Source of the DNA: Alphaproteobacteria bacterium
GTDB lineage: Bacteria > Pseudomonadota > Alphaproteobacteria > RF32 > CAG-239
Assembly (NCBI GenBank): GCA_020025875.1
Contig: JAHHRI010000033.1
Coordinates: forward strand, 1-14,547
Length of the DNA: 14,547 nt
Direction of reading: 5' to 3'
The position numbers and the translations under genes are program-made. Below are positions 1 to 5,795 of the stretch, in pieces (the stretch's first letter is position 1; each line of letters begins with the position of its first letter). The notes under the pieces were generated by a model that saw nothing but the letters and a program-made list of their open reading frames with translations, did not search any database and had not been told where the DNA came from.

Positions 1-85
1 GGGGGACGGAGAGGAAAAAGGGAGGAAAAAAGAGGAGTTGCAGCGAGAGGAAAGGCAGGGGGACGGAGAGGAAAGAGAGAGGAAA
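1..85. repeat. Purine-rich imperfect direct repeat at the window edge
   Basis: Bases 1-28 and 58-85 are direct copies of a purine-rich unit beginning GGGGGACGGAGAGGAAA, with two mismatches. A second short unit, GAGAGGAAAGGCA, occurs at 45-57 and 77-89. The 57-base spacing is a multiple of three. Plus-strand frame 1 is open from the window edge to a TAA at 124-126 and reads the repeat as GGRRGKREE twice. This could be the 3' end of a plus-strand gene cut by the window, or a non-coding repeat; the sequence shown cannot decide. Confidence 0.6.
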
Positions 86-198
86 GGCAAAGATTGCCGC
101 TTGTTCAGAAACCCCAAATAGCCTAAAAATCCCGCTTGGTCGGAAAAACCCAAAGCCAATCCGTATTTTTTTGAGAAAAGAAGAACTTATGTTGTCGG

Positions 199-777
199 CT
201 ATTTATAGAACCAAGCGATACCGCACTTATAAACAGAATTGCAATTACAGTGCAAGGCTGCCTCTGCCGGTGACAGCGGGGTGTCTTTCACATCATATTC
301 GCCGTCGTCCAGCACGGAAGGGAACCCCCTTGGCGGGATAACACCTGTTGGGCTAACCACCAGATATTGCAAGCCGCTTGTGCTTTTTCCCCAGTTGGTA
401 GACGCCAACACGGAACAGGCTTTGGAAGTGAGCCCGTTATAAACCATGACAAAGCCGGTATTTAAGGAAATTTGCTTAATAAATATTTCACCATTTAATA
501 TATGCCAGAGCTTTTTGTTCATACCCTCTGTTTTATGTGCTCCGGCAACCAAATCAAGAGCATAAACCTGCTTGTCTAAATCTTTATAATTTTTTTGGTC
601 TTGGTACAAATTTTTAATTGTGCGTACGGTTGTGTGAATATCAACGATCAGCTTATCCGTATTTATTTTTTCCATGGCTTTAGAATATGCGGCGATTCCG
701 CCAATGGATAAAACGCCGACGATTGCCAGCACGCCTAAAATTTCGACCATTGAGCGTCCATATTGATTATTTTTCAT
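199..777 (-). CDS. Type IV prepilin, second (cysteine-rich) pilin paralogue
   Basis: A 192-residue prepilin. A 7-residue leader (MKNNQYG) ends in Gly and is followed by RSMVE, giving the conserved Glu at mature position 5, and then a hydrophobic helix of about 20 residues. This is the class III signal cut by a prepilin peptidase. The C-terminal half aligns by eye with the PilS-like pilin at 3368-3976: both have F-V-x-x-(Y/F)-x-G-L, then A-C, then WG, then a final C-N-containing segment ending in an aromatic residue. This copy has four cysteines in the mature protein (near 117, 177, 179 and 185), against two in the other pilin, so it may carry an extra disulfide. It may be a minor or alternative pilin. 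The start has a weak GGAAG upstream. It lies 172 bases downstream of the transferase gene and has a candidate -10 box of its own. Confidence 0.9.
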   Translation of the reverse strand: MKNNQYGRSMVEILGVLAIVGVLSIGGIAAYSKAMEKINTDKLIVDIHTTVRTIKNLYQDQKNYKDLDKQVYALDLVAGAHKTEGMNKKLWHILNGEIFIKQISLNTGFVMVYNGLTSKACSVLASTNWGKSTSGLQYLVVSPTGVIPPRGFPSVLDDGEYDVKDTPLSPAEAALHCNCNSVYKCGIAWFYK

Positions 778-819
778 AGATTCGGGCTTCCATCAAAATA
801 ATTTATAAGAAAAAATGAT

Positions 820-825
820 ATTATA
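820..825 (-). promoter_or_regulatory. Candidate -10 box for the second pilin gene
   Basis: The minus strand reads TATAAT, a perfect sigma-70 -10 hexamer, about 43 bases upstream of the pilin ATG at 777. No good -35 hexamer lies at the usual distance, and the region is AT-rich, so a chance match is possible. It suggests the pilin can be transcribed separately from the transferase. Confidence 0.35.
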
Positions 826-866
826 AAAGGACGATAAGTGCAAGAAAAATATATATATTTTAGATT

Positions 867-950
867 AAGCCGATAATTGATGCCGTTTTTTCGTTTTTCG
901 AAGAGAGCCGCCGTGGTTTTAATCTTTTGCTGCCGCCTTTTTATCGGCTT
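867..950. repeat. 10-base perfect inverted repeat downstream of the transferase gene
   Basis: AAGCCGATAA at 867-876 is the exact reverse complement of TTATCGGCTT at 941-950, separated by 64 bases. One arm runs up to the stop codon of the transferase gene. It could fold as a long-range stem in the mRNA or be a protein-binding site. There is no T-run, so it is not a standard intrinsic terminator. Confidence 0.35.
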
Positions 951-2689
951 TATAACAAAGAAAATTCATCGATTCCGATGCCGGTTGAGAGAATTGACCA
1001 GTGTTTTATATCCTGATTCTCAAACTTTAATTTAAATTTTCCGTTTTTAATTGCCGCAAGCGGAATTTTTGCAGAAAACGCCACGGGGTCTGTCTTGTCT
1101 TTTTCAAAAGTGAGTTCACCGATTTTTTGATTGTTCACCAATACGCCAAAAGTTCTGTCGGCTTTCTTTTTAAGAGCGACGGCCTTCAGGCGGAGGGTAT
1201 AATCTTTGCTTTCTTTAACTTGTATATTCAAATGCTTAAACCAGAGTCGGCCGATGATAAATTCGGCTTGATTTGAATAGGGGATAAATTGCCGCAATTC
1301 TTGTTCTGATGTGTATTTTTTTCCGGTTTCGATTTTGAAAAAGACTTTTTTGTCGGGCAAAGCATAATCGGACAGCTTCTGCAAAAAGCGAGAATTTTGT
1401 TGCAGGGTTTGATCCAATTTTTTACCGTATTTTTCAATCAAGGTTTGTTTCTCGGCAAAGAGGGAGCGTCCCAAGCCCATGGCAGGCATATCGTATCCGA
1501 TAGCCTCCATAATGGTTGGAGCCATATCAAAAGCTGTCCATTGATGCCGTTTTTTATCTGTTCTTACAGAATTGAGGATAATATTTTCGATTTGTCTTTC
1601 TTTAGGTTGTTTGAGATAAACCTCGTTTTTAGTTCCGTGAGCGGTATGATCTCCCATAATCACGATAGTCATGTCTTTATAAAAAGGCTGATTTTTGCAC
1701 CATTCAATAAAATCTCCGAGCACAAGATCGGTGCATTTAATCAGATTTTTTTTGCTGATTTCCGGTTGTTTGCAAATGGGATCGATAAATTCGAGTTCGC
1801 CGTGCGTGTCAACAGTCATTGCAAAAATGGAATAAGGTTTATTTTTTTGTTCCATATCGAGAATGGTCTTTTTAATTTGCTGATAAAGGAAACTGTCGCG
1901 AACTCCCCAAGAATTACCTTGAATGTCTGGGTTGTCGGGATTTTCTTTTTTCCAAGCCTTATAACCTTTCATTGTTGAAAAACTGTGCTGTTGAGCATAG
2001 AAAACGGTGTTGGCAAATTCGAGGTCTGCAGAGTTATAAAAATAATTTTGATAGCCGTTTTTTGCCAAAATATCGGGAATGCAGGCAATTTGCGGATACA
2101 TATTCGGTATGGCGGCAATTTTTTCAAAATCGATATGATCACGGATACCGCATTGAGATGTCATCATACCGGCAAGAGTATATTTGGTCGCAGGCAGTTG
2201 GAAATAACCGTCAAAATGCAGAGCATTTTTCTTTTGTTCTTGCAGATAAGGGGTTAAGACTTCACCGCTGAATTTTGGGTTAGAATATTGTTCTTCCAAA
2301 GATTCGACATAGATAACCAACAGATTTTTTTTCTTTTTCGGATGAGTGATATTTTCGGCATTGATGATAACAAAATCATCTTCATAAAGAGAAGAATAAA
2401 CATTTTTATTTTGGACATAGCAGACGATATTAAAAACATAGACACCGAAAGCGACCGCGACAACAAGCAAGGGCAGACGGATTTTGTCGGGCAAAAGGGT
2501 TAAAAGAGCAGCCGGCAAAAGGACATATAGTGCAAAAGCAAAAAGGATAGAATGGGATATTGTGTTGATTTTTACTAAATTGGCGAGCACTTGTTGAACC
2601 GAAACGGTTCCCCAGTTAAAGAAAACCCAAAGCGAGGCACAACCAAAGAAAAAACCCAAAAAAGACAAAGCAAAAGATAAATATTTCAT
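950..2689 (-). CDS. OpgB/LtaS-type phosphoglycerol transferase, membrane-anchored
   Basis: A 579-residue member of the alkaline phosphatase/sulfatase superfamily. The N-terminus has about three membrane helices (roughly 4-24, 46-66 and 70-92), followed by a catalytic domain that should face the periplasm. Expected family motifs are visible: NLLVIYVES (metal-binding Glu near 129), ATKYTLAGMMTSQCG (probable nucleophile Thr 171), SWGVRDSFLY (about 260-269), TVDTHGE (about 292-298) and MGDHT (Asp/His near 347-348). The T-x-A-G-M-x-x-S-Q-C-G-I stretch is closest to OpgB (MdoB), which moves phosphoglycerol from phosphatidylglycerol to periplasmic glucans. About 150 C-terminal residues form a further domain that looks rich in beta strands. 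The ATG is 9 bases after the upstream stop codon and has no clear Shine-Dalgarno sequence, suggesting translational coupling. The real acceptor could be a glucan, a lipid or the neighbouring pilins. Confidence 0.85.
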   Translation of the reverse strand: MKYLSFALSFLGFFFGCASLWVFFNWGTVSVQQVLANLVKINTISHSILFAFALYVLLPAALLTLLPDKIRLPLLVVAVAFGVYVFNIVCYVQNKNVYSSLYEDDFVIINAENITHPKKKKNLLVIYVESLEEQYSNPKFSGEVLTPYLQEQKKNALHFDGYFQLPATKYTLAGMMTSQCGIRDHIDFEKIAAIPNMYPQIACIPDILAKNGYQNYFYNSADLEFANTVFYAQQHSFSTMKGYKAWKKENPDNPDIQGNSWGVRDSFLYQQIKKTILDMEQKNKPYSIFAMTVDTHGELEFIDPICKQPEISKKNLIKCTDLVLGDFIEWCKNQPFYKDMTIVIMGDHTAHGTKNEVYLKQPKERQIENIILNSVRTDKKRHQWTAFDMAPTIMEAIGYDMPAMGLGRSLFAEKQTLIEKYGKKLDQTLQQNSRFLQKLSDYALPDKKVFFKIETGKKYTSEQELRQFIPYSNQAEFIIGRLWFKHLNIQVKESKDYTLRLKAVALKKKADRTFGVLVNNQKIGELTFEKDKTDPVAFSAKIPLAAIKNGKFKLKFENQDIKHWSILSTGIGIDEFSLL

Positions 2690-2698
2690 GACAGATCA

Positions 2699-3055
2699 TC
2701 AAAAAAGTAAAAAAGGGTTAGTAAAAAGTCCATACGGCGGCAGATTGTTGGCTTTCGCCCAACCGGCGACGGCAAACCGCAGATTCCTGCCGTCTGTAGG
2801 GACAGATGGTTGCCTTGCTGTAGAAAAGTTGCCTAAAATTTGGCAAACGGCAGTTTTTCTCCTGCGGTATGGACAATCTCGGCAGCAGATTTTGCCCTTT
2901 AACGCTTGTGTAATCATCTGCCACAGATAACCTATAAAAGATAATATCGTCAAACGTGTTTTTCTCCGGAAATCAGGTGTCAGCAGAAAAAACACGCTTA
3001 AGACGGCAGCGATAAAAAACAAAATGGTCATCAAAGCGATTTTGGCAAATGGCAT
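2699..3055 (-). CDS. Small membrane protein of unknown function, upstream of the transferase
   Basis: A 118-residue reading frame from an ATG with AGGTGG about 5 bases upstream. The frame extends three codons further, to a GTG at 3064, but that start is poorly placed for a ribosome site. The N-terminus (residues 2-26) is a membrane helix, followed by a basic, amphipathic segment and a C-C-x-x-C motif near residue 57. The last 55 or so residues have unremarkable, low-conservation-looking composition and may be less constrained. The stop is 9 bases before the transferase ATG, so the two are probably co-transcribed and possibly translationally coupled. I do not recognise a family. The first half is the more credible part. 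Confidence 0.5.
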   Translation of the reverse strand: MPFAKIALMTILFFIAAVLSVFFLLTPDFRRKTRLTILSFIGYLWQMITQALKGKICCRDCPYRRRKTAVCQILGNFSTARQPSVPTDGRNLRFAVAGWAKANNLPPYGLFTNPFLLF

Positions 3056-3094
3056 CACATCCACCTATCATATATAGCTATCTGCATGATTTGT

Positions 3095-3123
3095 GTTATA
3101 TGCCCAAAGATTGCCGCAAACAA
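3095..3123 (-). promoter_or_regulatory. Candidate sigma-70 promoter for the small protein-transferase unit
   Basis: The minus strand carries TTGTTT (3123-3118), a 17-base spacer and TATAAC (3100-3095, five of six matches to consensus). Transcription would begin near 3088, about 33 bases before the ATG at 3055. The preceding unit is closed by a strong terminator, so a new promoter is needed here. Confidence 0.45.
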
Positions 3124-3320
3124 GTTTTTTTGTTGGTGTGCGTTGGAACATTTCTTTTTCTTCCCAAGCAAATTGTGTTAAGCAATAGGCTTCTCGGTGG
3201 CTTTTGCATGGCTTTGATTTATCGGCACTTTTTCTTGCAAACGAAGCGTCTGGTTTCCAAAAACAGGCATTGGAGACAAGATAAATCCCTTCCGTTTGTT
3301 TGGGCTGATAGGCAAATATA

Positions 3321-3346
3321 AAAAGGAGGGGTTGCCCCCTCCTTTT
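3321..3346 (-). terminator. Strong intrinsic terminator after pilS
   Basis: Perfect 11-base-pair stem AAAAGGAGGGG / CCCCTCCTTTT around a 4-base loop (3332-3335). On the minus strand the 3' arm ends in TTTT and continues TATATTT, giving the U-rich tail. It lies about 21 bases past the pilS stop codon and would separate pilS from the downstream small protein-transferase genes. Confidence 0.85.
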
Positions 3347-3367
3347 GTATATCTCTGTAGATACAAA

Positions 3368-3976
3368 CTACATATATTCCCATTGAACGGTGTTGATATC
3401 ACCTTTACCATTACAACCAGCAGCAGCTGTTGCCAATGGTAATGGCAAATTACCGGTTGTCGTCGTGCCGGAGTGAGTAGTAGTAATCGCATCAGCTTCC
3501 GCTTCCGCTTTAACGACTGCATTGGAGGTGCCGACTTTCACCAAGCCAGAACCGGAACCAGAACCCCAGTCGGCAGATCCTAAAGCAACGCAAGCTTCGT
3601 TAGACAAACCGGTGAAAGTAACAACAAACGAGCGACCGCCCGCAGCAGCTTTAACAAAAACAGCACCGTTAAATGCATTGTAAACCGTGGTGGCTGTTTC
3701 TTGAGCTACACCATTCAGCATTTCGGCACCGACGGCACCCATCTTGATGGCTACGCCTGTTGTCAAACCGGTATAGCTTGGCTGACCGGAGTATAATGTC
3801 CGAATGTTAGCAACAAGCATTGCAACCTGATCCATTGTTTTTGTTGTTTTGAACTTAGCCATGGCTTTTGAATAGCCGGCGATACCACCAACGGACAAAA
3901 CACCGATAATGGCAAGAACGCCGAGCATTTCAACCATGGAACGCCCGCTCTGTTCACTCTTATATAAAGTCTTCAT
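3368..3976 (-). CDS. pilS: Type IV prepilin, probable major pilin (PilS-like)
   Basis: A 202-residue prepilin. The 11-residue leader ends in Ser-Gly and is followed by RSMVE, so the mature protein starts with Arg and has Glu at position 5. The hydrophobic alpha-1 helix runs to about residue 34. The mature body has the pilin-type Y-x-G-L segment, then F-V-V-T-F-T-G-L-S and A-C (near 150), a Ser/Gly-rich stretch, a Thr/Ser-rich loop and a closing C-N-G-K-G-D with W near the end. The two cysteines probably make the C-terminal disulfide of type IVb pilins. GGGAG lies 6 bases upstream of the ATG. Its own predicted promoter and strong terminator fit high-level expression as the main fibre subunit. 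In R64 the gene after pilR is also pilS. The role of major pilin is inferred from position and signals. Confidence 0.92.
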   Translation of the reverse strand: MKTLYKSEQSGRSMVEMLGVLAIIGVLSVGGIAGYSKAMAKFKTTKTMDQVAMLVANIRTLYSGQPSYTGLTTGVAIKMGAVGAEMLNGVAQETATTVYNAFNGAVFVKAAAGGRSFVVTFTGLSNEACVALGSADWGSGSGSGLVKVGTSNAVVKAEAEADAITTTHSGTTTTGNLPLPLATAAAGCNGKGDINTVQWEYM

Positions 3977-4010
3977 TTTTTTCTCCCAAAAAAATCATAT
4001 TCCAATAAAT

Positions 4011-4035
4011 ATAATAGCCGATTTTTTGCTATTAT
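4011..4035. repeat. Hairpin overlapping the pilS promoter region
   Basis: ATAATAGC (4011-4018) and GCTATTAT (4028-4035) form a perfect 8-base-pair stem around a 9-base loop. The right arm overlaps the predicted -10 box of pilS. It could be a regulator site, a 5'-end stabilising hairpin of the pilS mRNA, or a weak terminator for read-through from the upstream genes. Confidence 0.5.
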
Positions 4036-4036
4036 A
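4031..4036 (-). promoter_or_regulatory. Candidate -10 box of the pilS promoter
   Basis: Perfect TATAAT on the minus strand, about 55 bases upstream of the pilS ATG, placing transcription start near 4025 in a purine-rich stretch. The -35 match at 17 bases (CTGTTT) is poor, so an activator may be needed if this promoter is real. It sits in the 102-base gap between the pilin-like gene and pilS. Confidence 0.5.
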
Positions 4037-4078
4037 CAAGTTGTTTCTAGCCGAAACAGGTTAAATCCACTACAAAAA

Positions 4079-4627
4079 TTATTCTATTGTCCACAAGACA
4101 TTAGAACCGTTGCGGCAGATTTTTTTCGCTTCCGGTCGGCTAACCGGCAGCTTAAATTCTTCCTCACCCCAAGTAAAGCTCTGACGTTTGTCTTTGCTGA
4201 TAACGGTAACTTTTAATAGCCCCAATTCTTCAGGTTTTTCAAAGTGATAAGCTGCAAGATAAACACATTCTCCCGCACTCAGACCACTGTAGACAACATC
4301 AAAACTACGCTCGCCGGGCATCACGGTGTCTCCGTTTTCCCCGCTTCCGATTTTTACCGGTTTTCCGAGAGCGTTAATCAACTTGCCGTCATCATAAGAC
4401 AAATTGGTTAACATATTGTTATCAATAACAGACTGCGTGTTCAGCCCCCAATAGTCAATTCTTTGGGCATGGTTTTGGCGAATCTGTCGGGCTATTTCTT
4501 CCACCTGCAGCGCCGCTTCTTCCGCCCTTTGGTTGGGCGAAACATATTGCAGCACAATAAACCCGATTGCCGCCGTCATGATAGCAAGCAAAATATAAAA
4601 TTGGCGTGTTTGCAAATGCTTGCTCAT
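4079..4627 (-). CDS. Pilin-like protein without a prepilin peptidase site
   Basis: A 182-residue protein. The start at 4627 leaves a single base after the pilR stop codon. A longer frame exists to 4720 but would overlap pilR heavily, and its extra N-terminus is not pilin-like. Residues 10-29 form one membrane helix. The body matches the two pilins of this locus by eye: Y-W-G-L-N near 59-63, N-A-L-G-K-P-V-K-I near 85-93, F-D-V-V-Y-S-G-L-S then E-C (near 109-121), G-L-L-K-V near 136-140 and a closing I-C-R-N-G with W (170-179). What is missing is the N-terminal signal: there is no Gly before the helix and no Glu at position 5 (the sequence is T-R-Q-F-Y-I-L-L). It should therefore stay membrane-anchored rather than be cut and polymerised normally. 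It may be a minor subunit, a primer, or an assembly partner of PilR and PilS. Confidence 0.85.
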   Translation of the reverse strand: MSKHLQTRQFYILLAIMTAAIGFIVLQYVSPNQRAEEAALQVEEIARQIRQNHAQRIDYWGLNTQSVIDNNMLTNLSYDDGKLINALGKPVKIGSGENGDTVMPGERSFDVVYSGLSAGECVYLAAYHFEKPEELGLLKVTVISKDKRQSFTWGEEEFKLPVSRPEAKKICRNGSNVLWTIE

Positions 4628-4628
4628 G

Positions 4629-5753
4629 CTACATACCCATCGAACTGGTGATTTGATCTTGCATTTCAAAGGTGCCCATAACCGCCCAAGCAATAACCCC
4701 CGAAACCAGTAGCAAAGCAACCATGTTCAAAATGCTGGCCTTTTGCTCAATAACAAATGCCGATTCGTCAAGCCAGTTGTTGGCAAGGTTTTCCAGCGCT
4801 TCTTCAAAGTTGTCCATTTCCGAATAAATTTTTAAGTCACCGATAATTTCCGTATCGGGAAAATCAAGCTTTGTTTTAGAAAGCGCTTGCCCCAAGTTAT
4901 CACCGTTGTTGATAAAAACCAATGCCTTGTCAATTCGCTCTTTCAAATATCGGGTGGAATCTTTACGCAAAGCCCGCATGGCGTTGGAAACCGGCGTCCC
5001 CCCTTTGACAAGAGCCGACATTGCCAAAAGCCAAGTGATGCCGACAAAGGTTTTGTACAACGACCATGGCGGAAGATGGTCGGCAATGGCGCGAGTCGGC
5101 CCCGTCCAAATGCCGATTGTCAGATAAATTAAAAGCATAAGGGCAGGCAAAATCGAAAAGGCAACAATCCAATATTCCTGAATCCAGCCGGATAAGTTGA
5201 CCAAGGTTTTGGCGGTTCCCTGCCAGCGCGTGTTCGGCGCGGCGTCAATCATCGGTGGCACCATAAACGCACCGATACCGTAAATAATCAAAACCACCAT
5301 CATCATCAAAAAGGCAGGGTACGAAATGGCGCCGATAATCGGGCGAATCATCTTGGTGGTGCCTTCGGTAACACGGATGAGGTTGTAAAGCGCGCCTTCA
5401 AGGTCAGATACATCGCCCACGGAAAGCATCAGCCGCTCACGGTCGGGCGCCCAGCCTTTGAGCGCGTCGGAAAACGACATACCGTTTTGCAGCCCATATC
5501 CCCATTGGGCAATGGCAATCGCCAGCGGTTCGCTCGGGTTTTTGCCGTCGTTGGTAATTGTGGCGTGCAGCATGTCTAACGCATTCATCAACGAAAAGCG
5601 GTTGCTCATCAACGATGCAATTTTGCGATAGATCTTCAAACGTGTCTGTCCTGATGCCAGACAGATGATTTTGGCATAATAAATCTCAATGGCATTAACT
5701 TTCTTTAATGCCTGACTAAGGTTTGAAGCCGAATCTCTTTTTTTGTCATCCAT
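4629..5753 (-). CDS. pilR: Inner-membrane platform protein, GspF/PilC superfamily (PilR)
   Basis: A 374-residue polytopic protein of the T2SF family. It has two related cytoplasmic helical segments (about 38-135 and 232-340) and membrane helices near 138-167, 194-218 and 343-363, the usual layout for the assembly platform. Motifs such as G-x-S-F-S-D-A-L (near 91-98) and G-D-N-L-G-Q-A-L (near 284-291) sit at equivalent positions in the two halves. It would anchor the pilus base in the inner membrane and be driven by the PilQ ATPase encoded 42 bases upstream. The order pilQ-pilR-pilS is that of R64. GGGAG lies about 10 bases before the ATG. The length is typical for the family. Confidence 0.93.
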   Translation of the reverse strand: MDDKKRDSASNLSQALKKVNAIEIYYAKIICLASGQTRLKIYRKIASLMSNRFSLMNALDMLHATITNDGKNPSEPLAIAIAQWGYGLQNGMSFSDALKGWAPDRERLMLSVGDVSDLEGALYNLIRVTEGTTKMIRPIIGAISYPAFLMMMVVLIIYGIGAFMVPPMIDAAPNTRWQGTAKTLVNLSGWIQEYWIVAFSILPALMLLIYLTIGIWTGPTRAIADHLPPWSLYKTFVGITWLLAMSALVKGGTPVSNAMRALRKDSTRYLKERIDKALVFINNGDNLGQALSKTKLDFPDTEIIGDLKIYSEMDNFEEALENLANNWLDESAFVIEQKASILNMVALLLVSGVIAWAVMGTFEMQDQITSSMGM

Positions 5754-5795
5754 CTCTTATTGTCTCCCTGTCTTTTGTTCGTTTCTCTGTTGAGG

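Larger units (their letters stand above)
3065..3367. other. Gene-free stretch between the pilS unit and the transferase unit
   Basis: No convincing gene is visible in these roughly 300 bases. Its right end holds the terminator of the pilS unit (3321-3346) and its left end holds a candidate promoter (3095-3123) for the small membrane protein and the transferase. A plus-strand frame at 3049-3321 has no recognisable domain or ribosome site and runs into the terminator stem. Confidence 0.6.

Noticed and set aside
867..950. Inverted repeat after the transferase gene as an intrinsic terminator
   Set aside because: The loop is 64 bases and there is no U-rich tail, so it does not fit a terminator; kept only as a repeat.
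3049..3321. Plus-strand open frame of 90 codons in the gap left of pilS
   Set aside because: It has a hydrophobic stretch but no ribosome site or family resemblance, overlaps a candidate minus-strand promoter and ends in the pilS terminator.
4628..4720. N-terminal extension of the pilin-like protein to 4720
   Set aside because: It would overlap the end of pilR by about 90 bases and adds a non-pilin sequence; the ATG at 4627, one base after the pilR stop, is the natural start.
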